Position numbers and translations under genes: made by a program. Positions 1 through 5,397 of a stretch of DNA of 6,467 nucleotides are shown here, piece after piece (positions within the stretch are counted from its first letter, which is position 1; each line of letters starts with the position of its first letter). A model generated the notes under the pieces. That model searched no databases. It was not told where the DNA came from and worked only from the letters and a program-made list of their open reading frames with translations. Source of the stretch: Victivallales bacterium (GTDB lineage Bacteria > Verrucomicrobiota > Lentisphaeria > Victivallales > SZUA-371); contig JAQUZV010000133.1 of the NCBI GenBank assembly GCA_028691155.1, forward strand, positions 1 to 6,467. Reading direction: 5' to 3'.

Positions 1-69
1 CTGGATATTTATCCATCTACTTAGGACAACCTGAAATCTATGTTCCAGGTAACACTTATACTTTTAACT
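1..69. other. AT-rich block, possible insertion or assembly junction
   Basis: Bases 1-66 have about one third G+C, far below the rest of the window. They begin just where the minus-strand RNase III-like frame loses its family resemblance and meets a TAA (66-64). On the plus strand a frame is open from base 3 to a TGA at 102-104 (33 codons, AT-ending codons up to about 69), but it resembles no protein I recognise. The block could be the end of an insertion sequence, the tail of a foreign gene, or a chimeric contig end. No complete transposase or inverted repeat pair is visible, so the nature is undecided. Confidence 0.35.
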
Positions 70-147
70 GGTCAGCGCTTCTTTCAGCAGTTCCAGGTGA
101 GTGAACTCATAATGAATATGGTATTTCAGCTTTAAAATATCTTCCAT
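64..147 (-). pseudogene. Ribonuclease III, N-terminal fragment (truncated)
   Basis: The frame starts at ATG 147-145, five bases after the lipoate ligase stop, and encodes 27 residues before TAA at 66-64. Residues 14-26 (EFTHLELLKEALT) match the start of the RNase III catalytic domain, where a Y-x-F, LL-x-EALT pattern precedes the NERLEFLGD signature. RNase III cleaves double-stranded RNA in rRNA and mRNA maturation. The remaining 200 or so residues are absent: after ALTS the frame stops and the DNA becomes AT-rich. A GGAG lies 15-18 bases before the ATG inside the end of the upstream gene, suggesting translational coupling. The identity rests on a short match and is moderate. The break could be a real insertion or an assembly artefact, in which case the gene may be intact in the organism. 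Confidence 0.5.
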
Positions 148-152
148 GGCGG

Positions 153-872
153 TCAGCGCTCCGGAACGGGTTTCCAGGTGCGGGTGATATTCCACTCCGG
201 CCGGGCATATTTGTCTTTTCCCAATCGGACGGCCGTGGCCATAAACGAATCCGAGGGGGTAAATTCCTGCCAGACGATTCCCAGTTCGGCCGCCAGGCCG
301 TCGGCCAGATTGGCGGCCAGGGCGGTTTTGTCGCCGTCGGCGGCCGTGACGGCAATGCTGCCCTGATGCAGAATACCGTCGCGGGTACGCCGCTGGGCGG
401 CACCGGCATATTTGGTCTGACCGCACAAAACGTCGTAACGGGTCGGGGTGGTGAAGCACTGCATGGTGGCGCGGTCGACCGGGCCGCATTCGTTTTGGGC
501 CAGTTGGCCGTGATGACCGAAATGATCGAGCAGACGCAGGATGGCGCGATGAAACACGTGATAGCTCTCCATCCGGTCCAGACGGCAGATGGCGTGTCCG
601 GCGGGTACGACGACGGTGTAAGTGAGGTCCACGTCATGGAAAACCACGCCGCCGCCGGGGGGGCGCCGGACGATGGTATAATCCTGTTGTGGTGCGGCAT
701 CGTATTTCTGGACATAACCGATGCTGACCGCCGGGCGGTCCCAATCGTAGATGCGGACCACCGGCGTACCGATGGTCGTTGCCTGTTGCAGCAGCAGTTC
801 GTCGATGGCCATATTGTCGTAGGGCGACCTGCTGCCGTCGCGCCATAGCCGCCATTCTTCCTTGCCGGTCAT
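153..872 (-). CDS. Lipoate/octanoate protein ligase (LplA/LipM family)
   Basis: This 239-residue cytoplasmic protein belongs to the biotin/lipoate protein ligase A/B fold. Such enzymes attach lipoate or octanoate to a lysine of the lipoyl domains of 2-oxoacid dehydrogenases and of GcvH. Visible signatures are NMAIDE (20-25) in the first helix, RRPPGGGVVFHD (69-80) for the lipoate pocket, and TKYAGAAQRR (153-162) with Lys154 as the likely conserved substrate-binding lysine, followed by HQGSI (169-173). Cys139 in the CF pair sits about where LipM-type octanoyltransferases carry their acyl-accepting cysteine, so transferase rather than ATP-dependent ligase activity is possible. There is no LplA-type C-terminal domain, and the length fits LipM or short Lpl proteins. 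The start is ATG 872-870 with GAGGAA at 883-878. It lies downstream of leuB behind a terminator, with no clear room for its own promoter. Confidence 0.85.
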   Translation of the reverse strand: MTGKEEWRLWRDGSRSPYDNMAIDELLLQQATTIGTPVVRIYDWDRPAVSIGYVQKYDAAPQQDYTIVRRPPGGGVVFHDVDLTYTVVVPAGHAICRLDRMESYHVFHRAILRLLDHFGHHGQLAQNECGPVDRATMQCFTTPTRYDVLCGQTKYAGAAQRRTRDGILHQGSIAVTAADGDKTALAANLADGLAAELGIVWQEFTPSDSFMATAVRLGKDKYARPEWNITRTWKPVPER

Positions 873-892
873 GAGAGTTCCTCGATATCGTG

Positions 893-931
893 AAAAAAAC
901 TGCCGTACTCCGGAGAACCGGCGTACGGCAG
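893..931 (-). terminator. Rho-independent terminator after leuB
   Basis: Read on the minus strand, a 9-bp arm CTGCCGTAC (931-923) and an inner CCGG pair with CCGG and GTACGGCAG (908-900). There is one mismatch (922/909) and a TTCT tetraloop (917-914). Seven T residues follow immediately (899-893). The stem is GC-rich and the U-tract uninterrupted, the classic intrinsic terminator form. It ends only about 10 bases before the ribosome binding site of the lipoate ligase gene, so it would cut that gene off from leuB transcription unless readthrough is allowed. Confidence 0.85.
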
Positions 932-960
932 CGGGATGATTTATGGCCTTACTGCCGTAC
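923..960 (-). promoter_or_regulatory. Alternative hairpin arm, possible antiterminator
   Basis: The 12-bp sequence at 899-910 is repeated exactly at 951-962, overlapping the leuB stop codon. On the minus-strand transcript, GTACGGCAG (960-952) is therefore made first and can pair with CTGCCGTAC (931-923) across a 20-base loop. That arm is also the first arm of the terminator. The two hairpins exclude each other, as in attenuators. The terminator is predicted to be more stable because it has extra inner pairs and a short loop. Whether this regulates the downstream ligase gene is inference. Confidence 0.4.
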
Positions 961-2082
961 TCAGCAGCCTTTGACCTGTTCGACCATCAGGTCGCCGACC
1001 TCGGTGGTACTGTAACCCATCTTGCCGGCCGCCATGGAGGCGAGTTTATTCCCGGTGACGAAGGCCACGCCGCGGTCGATGGCGGCGGCGGCTTTCTTTT
1101 CGCCGAGGAAGTCGAGCATCATGCCGACCGCCGCAATCGCGGCCAACGGATTGATGACGTTTTTGCCGGTATATTTCGGGGCGGAACCGCCGATGGGTTC
1201 GAACATGCTGATGCCGTCGGGATTGATGTTGCCGCCGGCGGCGATACCCATGCCGCCCTGGGTGATGGCGCCGAGGTCGGTGATGATGTCGCCGAACATG
1301 TTTTCGGTGACGATTACGTCGAACCATTCCGGATTCTTGACCATCCACATGCAGGTGGCGTCGACATGGCAATAACCCAGCTTGACTTCGGGATATTCCG
1401 CGGCCATTTCATGGAACGCGCGATCCCAGAGGTCGAATACATAGGTCAAGACGTTGGTTTTGCCGCACAGCGTAAGCTGACCGATCTTGCCGGCCTTGAT
1501 GTCTTCCGGCGACAGGCCGCGCCAGGGCTTGTCCTTGCTGTGACGTTTGTAGACCTGTTCGAACGCGAACCGCAGGCAGCGGTCCACCTGGAAACGGTTG
1601 TACACCATGTCCTGAATGGCGACTTCGTGCGGCGTTCCTTTGAGGGAAGCGCCGCCCATTCCGGTGTAAACGCCGCCGGAATTTTCCCGGACCACCACGT
1701 AATCGATATCTTCGGGTGTCTTGCCTTTCAGCGGACATTCAACTCCGGGATAAAGTTTGACCGGGCGCAGATTGATGTATTGATCCAAATCGAAGCGCAG
1801 TTTCAGCAGCACGCCTTTTTCCAGAATACCCGGTTTGACGTCCGGATGGCCGATGGCGCCCAGCAGTACGGCGTCGAATTTTTCCAACCGTTCCTTGAAG
1901 TCGGCCGGCAGAGTTTCACCGGTGGCGAGATAATTGGCGCCGCCCCAGTTGAAATTTTCCGTGGAAAATGTGAAATCGAATTTCTCCGCCGCCGCCTTCA
2001 GTACCTTGAGTCCTTCGTTGACTACTTCCGGACCGGTGCCGTCGCCGGGGATTACTGCAATTTTATAGTTTTTCGCTGCCAT
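961..2082 (-). CDS. leuB: 3-isopropylmalate dehydrogenase
   Basis: This 373-residue member of the isocitrate/isopropylmalate dehydrogenase family oxidises and decarboxylates 3-isopropylmalate in leucine biosynthesis, in the cytoplasm. The length is near the usual 350-370. Features in order: the N-terminal VIPGDGTGPEV (10-20); the substrate segment LLKLRFDLDQYINLRP (92-107) with Arg96 and Arg106; VRENSGGVYTG (131-141) with Arg132 and catalytic Tyr139; catalytic Lys208; metal-binding Asp241, Asp265 and Asp269 around VTENMFGDI (258-266); and the cofactor loop GGSAPKYTGKNVINP (298-312). Lys303-Tyr304 stand where NAD-type LeuB usually has Asp, which resembles NADP-dependent isocitrate dehydrogenase. 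A related hydroxyacid dehydrogenase (tartrate or homoisocitrate type) cannot be fully excluded. The start ATG 2082-2080 has AGGAAGGA at 2095-2088. It heads the minus-strand gene set. Confidence 0.88.
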   Translation of the reverse strand: MAAKNYKIAVIPGDGTGPEVVNEGLKVLKAAAEKFDFTFSTENFNWGGANYLATGETLPADFKERLEKFDAVLLGAIGHPDVKPGILEKGVLLKLRFDLDQYINLRPVKLYPGVECPLKGKTPEDIDYVVVRENSGGVYTGMGGASLKGTPHEVAIQDMVYNRFQVDRCLRFAFEQVYKRHSKDKPWRGLSPEDIKAGKIGQLTLCGKTNVLTYVFDLWDRAFHEMAAEYPEVKLGYCHVDATCMWMVKNPEWFDVIVTENMFGDIITDLGAITQGGMGIAAGGNINPDGISMFEPIGGSAPKYTGKNVINPLAAIAAVGMMLDFLGEKKAAAAIDRGVAFVTGNKLASMAAGKMGYSTTEVGDLMVEQVKGC

Positions 2083-2148
2083 GATATTCCTTCCTGTGTC
2101 ATGCCGTTGTAATGATTATGCCTTGTCGGCGCGGACAATGTCGCAAAA

Positions 2149-2159
2149 TTACAATGTAA
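2149..2159. promoter_or_regulatory. Palindrome TTACA-A-TGTAA, possible operator
   Basis: This 11-bp inverted repeat with a central A overlaps the predicted -10 hexamer of leuB. A repressor binding here would block that promoter. No regulator is encoded in the window, and a short AT-rich palindrome can arise by chance. Confidence 0.25.
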
Positions 2160-2181
2160 ACGGGCAACCGTTTTTTTTCAA
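2153..2181 (-). promoter_or_regulatory. Predicted sigma70-type promoter for leuB
   Basis: On the minus strand, TTGAAA (2181-2176) and TACATT (2158-2153) are separated by exactly 17 bases, matching the consensus at 4 of 6 bases each. The pair lies about 70 bases upstream of the leuB ATG. This is prediction from pattern only. Confidence 0.4.
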
Positions 2182-2221
2182 GAATATTGTCGGTTAATTC
2201 GCAAGAATCACGCAATTCGAA

Positions 2222-2250
2222 GGGGTTGAAGATTGTATAAGTCAAACCCC
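2222..2250. repeat. Inverted repeat GGGGTTGA / TCAAACCCC
   Basis: GGGGTTGA (2222-2229) and TCAAACCCC (2242-2250) form an inverted repeat with one bulged A and a 12-base loop. The loop contains the predicted -35 hexamer of the array promoter. Position suggests a regulator binding site rather than a terminator, since no T-run follows on either strand. Confidence 0.3.
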
Positions 2251-2261
2251 GATGCTAAAAT
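2233..2261 (+). promoter_or_regulatory. Predicted promoter of the tandem array
   Basis: TTGTAT (2233-2238) and TAAAAT (2256-2261) are 17 bases apart. The -10 matches consensus at 5 of 6 bases and the -35 at 3 of 6. The site is about 35 bases upstream of the first array gene. It is the only reasonable promoter-like pair seen before the array, because the genes inside it are separated by one base. Confidence 0.35.
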
Positions 2262-2283
2262 AATACGGTGAGTTACTTAATAA

Positions 2284-2290
2284 GGGGGGA
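2284..2290 (+). promoter_or_regulatory. Ribosome binding site deciding a TTG start
   Basis: The purine run GGGGGGA lies 6 bases before TTG 2297-2299, the correct distance. The nearby ATG at 2292 is only one base away, which is too close, and it is in another frame. This favours the TTG as the start of the first array gene. Confidence 0.45.
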
Positions 2291-2296
2291 TATGAA

Positions 2297-3841
2297 TTGG
2301 AACGTCCGGCCAGATATCTGCAGTTGCTCGTCATCAGTACTTTTTGGGGCGAATTTATGTCATTTTACGGCGGCGTTGACGTTGTCGTCCGCGGGATTAT
2401 TCTGGGAGTGAGTGTGGCGGCGGCGCTTCCGCTTATCGATGTTTTTCTGGTGGCGAAGGGCCGTGATGCGGTCTGGAAAGCGGCGTTGATCGGCGGCGGC
2501 TGCGGTTTGATCGGCGGGGTGATAATGGTGGTGCTGCAATATCTGAACCCCGACTGGAATGATGGCGTCATGAATCGTTCGACGGCGGCGTTGCTGTTGA
2601 TGCCATCGGTTTACGGCGTGTTGGTGCATGCCGTCTACAGCTTCAGTCGTTGCCGCGGTTATGGTTTGCTGCGAACCGCCAACGGGTTGGTGGCGGCGGT
2701 TTTTGTCGCCGGATTGGTGCGCCTTTACCCCCTGTATTGGCCGATGTGGAATGGTGCGGCGGTGCCGGAAGGGGTTATTTTGGCGTTGAAAGGAAGTTTG
2801 GGCACCACGGCGTTTTTTACGCTGTTGTGGGGCGTAGGCGTTGGTTTGATCGAAGGGCAGAAAATCACATGGCGCAAAGACGGGCTGGTTTTGACGCTGG
2901 AAGCGGTGGTTTTCGTTATTGCCGCGGTGATGGGTTTTATGGCGCTGGGAGCTGGGTATGAGCGGATGGTCTTTGAACACCGTACTGCCGCGGCCGGGGT
3001 GTTGCGGTCGCTGCCGGAGGCGGTAATGGCCGGCGACCAACTCGTTACGGCGGATAACCGCATAACTTTGCCGGCCGATTACCGGGGGCAGCGGGCTTTT
3101 CTGCTGGCGGCGCGGCGACGGGCGGTGGTGGTTTATAACGTTGCGGAACGGATGATCGAGGTGCGGCGCGGCGACGGGACGTTGCTGTTGGCGTTCGACG
3201 ACTATGTTGTCGTGGCCTTATCGCCGTCGGGAACCAGGTTGGCCGTTTTGTCTTCCCGGAATGAGCGTTATCCCCGGTGGTTCGAACGGGTGACGCTTTA
3301 CCATCTGCCGGACGGCGGTAAGATCGGCGAAACCACCGGGGTGTTTGACGGGAAATGTTGTTGGAGCCGGGACGAAAAATCTTTGTTTCTGGAACATTAT
3401 AATGATAATGCCGACGCGGTACCGCGGGTGGAAAAACTGGTGGTGGCGACAGGTAAAATAGCGCCGTTTGCCACGGGGAAAAATCCCGATTTGATTCTCG
3501 ATGACGGTAAAATCGCCTATCGCCGCGGCAAGGCGGTTTACTGTCGTACCCCGGAGGGCGGGCCGGAGCAGCGATTGTGCCGGTTGGATTTTAAACGACC
3601 ACGGTTCTATCGCGACGGTTTTTTTGCGGTGTCGCCGGACGGGAAAATGGTGGTTTATACCACCTCGATTAACAGTTCGCTTGATATGTGCTATTATGTT
3701 TTATATGATTTGACTTCGGGGCGGAAATGTCGGTTGAAAACCGGTACGGATTGGCCATTGGCGTTGCAGTGGCTGCGGCCGGAGGATTATGATACGGCCG
3801 TGACGTTTGCTTTCGGAAACGACAAGGGGAAGGAAAAATAA
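2297..3841 (+). CDS. Seven-TM protein with C-terminal propeller, copy 1
   Basis: I do not recognise this 514-residue protein. Seven hydrophobic segments lie at about 8-26, 30-53, 62-82, 97-115, 125-148, 155-186 and 197-220. Basic residues cluster in loops 2-3 (AKGRDAVWK), 4-5 and 6-7, so the N terminus should be cytoplasmic and the region after residue 220 outside. That region has beta-propeller-like strands with TolB/WD40-type turns: ALSPSGTRLAVLS (307-319), CCWSRDE (354-360), NPDLILDDGKIAY (396-408) and AVSPDGKMVVY (444-454). It ends in a basic KGKEK tail. The first 30 residues differ from copies 2 and 3. The TTG start is chosen from the ribosome binding site and because it keeps the first helix. 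ATG 2357 (Met21) is an alternative but would cut helix 1. Function is unknown; a sensor or envelope scaffold would fit. Confidence 0.8.
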   Translation: MERPARYLQLLVISTFWGEFMSFYGGVDVVVRGIILGVSVAAALPLIDVFLVAKGRDAVWKAALIGGGCGLIGGVIMVVLQYLNPDWNDGVMNRSTAALLLMPSVYGVLVHAVYSFSRCRGYGLLRTANGLVAAVFVAGLVRLYPLYWPMWNGAAVPEGVILALKGSLGTTAFFTLLWGVGVGLIEGQKITWRKDGLVLTLEAVVFVIAAVMGFMALGAGYERMVFEHRTAAAGVLRSLPEAVMAGDQLVTADNRITLPADYRGQRAFLLAARRRAVVVYNVAERMIEVRRGDGTLLLAFDDYVVVALSPSGTRLAVLSSRNERYPRWFERVTLYHLPDGGKIGETTGVFDGKCCWSRDEKSLFLEHYNDNADAVPRVEKLVVATGKIAPFATGKNPDLILDDGKIAYRRGKAVYCRTPEGGPEQRLCRLDFKRPRFYRDGFFAVSPDGKMVVYTTSINSSLDMCYYVLYDLTSGRKCRLKTGTDWPLALQWLRPEDYDTAVTFAFGNDKGKEK

Positions 3842-3845
3842 GATG
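3830..3845 (+). promoter_or_regulatory. Coupled gene junction with AAGGA ribosome site
   Basis: AAGGA (3830-3834) sits 8 bases before ATG 3843, inside the last codons of copy 1. The stop TAA (3839-3841) and the next ATG are one base apart. The equivalent junction at 5381-5400 has the same layout with GGGGAAGA. Such spacing suggests one transcript and translational coupling. Confidence 0.6.
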
Positions 3846-5396
3846 GATAAGGGAAAATCCGGTCGGTATGCGGTGATGCTGCTGTTGAGCGGCATTTTGG
3901 GCGGGGTTCTGTCGCTGTTCGGGGGGGGAATGGCCATTATCCGCGGGGTGATTCTGGGCTTGAGCTTGACCCTGCCGATTCCGCTGATCGATATTTTTCT
4001 GGTGGCGAAAGGGCGTGATGCGGTCTGGAAAGCGGCGTTGATCGGCGGCGGCTGCGGGATGGTCGGCGGGGTGGTCATGTGGGGTCTGCAATATCTGCGC
4101 CTCGGTTGGTATTTCTCCGCCATTAATCAGATTCCGGCGGTTTTTCTGCTGATTCCGCCGGTTTACGGTCTATTGGTGCATGCTGCTTACCGCTTCAGCC
4201 GTCGCCGCGGCTACGGTCTGTTGCGGACCGTCAATCTGTTATTGGCGGCGGGATTGGTTGCCGGGTTTATACGTTTTTATCCGCTGTATTGGCCGATGCC
4301 GAATGGCGCGGCGGTGCTGGAGGGGATTATTCTGGCGCTGGAAGGGAGTTTGGGCACCGTTCCGGTTTTTATCCTTTTGTGGGGGGTGGGGGTTTGCTGT
4401 TTTGAAGGACAGACGGCGAAGCGGTGTAGAGACTGGATTTTTCTGGTTCTGGAACTGGTGATTTTCGTTATTGTCGCGTTTTTCGGTTCGATGACGATCG
4501 GATTGGGGTATAACCGGATGGTCTTTGAACACCGTACTGCCGATGACGGGATGTTGCGCTTGCTGCCCGACGCGATAATGACCGGGGATAAGCTCGTTAC
4601 GGCGAATGGGAGCATCGTTTTACCGACCGATTACCGGGGGCAACGGGCCTTCCTGCTGGCCGTGCGGCGGAATATGGTGGTGGTTTATAACAAGGATGAA
4701 AAAAAGATTGAGGTGCGGCGTGACGACGGGACGTTGTTGTTGTCGTCCGACGACCGGGTTGCCGTGGCCCTGGCGCCGTCGGGAACCCGGCTGGCCGTTT
4801 TATCGGGCGGGAAAGATGTTCCTTGCAATAGGTTTGAGCTGGTGAGGTTTTACCGTCTGCCGGACGGCGGTAAGATCGGCGAAGCCACCGGCACTTTTTA
4901 CCGGCAATGTTGTTGGAGCCGGGACGAAAGATTTTTGTTTCTGGAACATTATGATGATAAGGCCGACGCGGTTCAGCGGGTGGAAAAACTGGTGGTGGCG
5001 ACCGGTGAAATAGTCCCGTTTGCCGCGGGGACGAATCCGGATTTGATCCTTGGTAATGGTAAAATTGCCTATCGTCGTGGCGAGGTGATTTATTGTCGTA
5101 CACCGGAGGGCGGGCCGGAGCAACGGTTGTGTCGGTTGAATTTGGGCGTGCCGCAGGATGGTGATTACGGTTCCTTTGCGGTGTCGCCGGACGGGAAAAT
5201 GGTGGTTTATATGACGTCGATCTGGAGTCCGCTCGAGCCGTCGGATTATTATGTTTTATATGATCTGGCCTCGGAGCGGAAATGCCGGTTGGATACCGGC
5301 ACGGATTGGCCATCGGCGTTGCAGTGGCTGCGGCCGGAGGATTATGATACCGCCGTGACGTTTGCTTTCGGGAACAGCAAGGGGAAGAAAAAATAA
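3843..5396 (+). CDS. Seven-TM protein with C-terminal propeller, copy 2
   Basis: This 517-residue paralogue of the preceding gene is unrecognised. Membrane segments lie at about 10-27, 31-54, 63-82, 98-115, 125-148, 157-187 and 198-222. Cytoplasmic loops carry AKGRDAVWK (55-63), RRRGYGLLR (120-128) and AKRCR (192-196), giving an N-in, C-out prediction. After the last helix comes GYNRMVFEHR (222-231), then about six propeller-like units to residue 510, with ALAPSGTRLAVLS (309-321), CCWSRDE (356-362), NPDLILGNGKIAY (398-410) and AVSPDGKMVVY (446-456). Cysteines 356, 357, 418, 430 and 481 are shared with copy 1. The ATG at 3843 is preferred over a TTG at 3807, which would overlap copy 1 and has no ribosome site. 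Codon use matches the neighbours. Its 5' end resembles copy 3 and its 3' end resembles copy 1. Confidence 0.85.
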   Translation: MDKGKSGRYAVMLLLSGILGGVLSLFGGGMAIIRGVILGLSLTLPIPLIDIFLVAKGRDAVWKAALIGGGCGMVGGVVMWGLQYLRLGWYFSAINQIPAVFLLIPPVYGLLVHAAYRFSRRRGYGLLRTVNLLLAAGLVAGFIRFYPLYWPMPNGAAVLEGIILALEGSLGTVPVFILLWGVGVCCFEGQTAKRCRDWIFLVLELVIFVIVAFFGSMTIGLGYNRMVFEHRTADDGMLRLLPDAIMTGDKLVTANGSIVLPTDYRGQRAFLLAVRRNMVVVYNKDEKKIEVRRDDGTLLLSSDDRVAVALAPSGTRLAVLSGGKDVPCNRFELVRFYRLPDGGKIGEATGTFYRQCCWSRDERFLFLEHYDDKADAVQRVEKLVVATGEIVPFAAGTNPDLILGNGKIAYRRGEVIYCRTPEGGPEQRLCRLNLGVPQDGDYGSFAVSPDGKMVVYMTSIWSPLEPSDYYVLYDLASERKCRLDTGTDWPSALQWLRPEDYDTAVTFAFGNSKGKKK

Positions 5397-5397
5397 G

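Noticed and set aside
3..104. Plus-strand open frame of 33 codons at the left edge
   Set aside because: Beyond base 69 it runs antisense to the RNase III fragment, and it has no recognised similarity. It is kept only as a note on the AT-rich block.
107..715. Minus-strand open frame of 202 codons overlapping the lipoate ligase gene
   Set aside because: It is a frame-shifted shadow of the ligase gene with no domain features.
943..2112. Plus-strand open frame of 389 codons opposite leuB
   Set aside because: It is fully antisense to leuB, whose catalytic motifs are intact. The product has no recognisable domain and is typical of a shadow frame in GC-rich DNA.
2222..2250. Inverted repeat as an intrinsic terminator
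   Set aside because: No T-run follows on either strand, and it lies upstream of, not after, genes on both strands.
3807..3842. Upstream TTG start extending copy 2 by 12 codons
   Set aside because: It overlaps the end of copy 1, lacks a ribosome site, and the extension adds charged residues before helix 1. ATG 3843 matches the junction layout at 5398.
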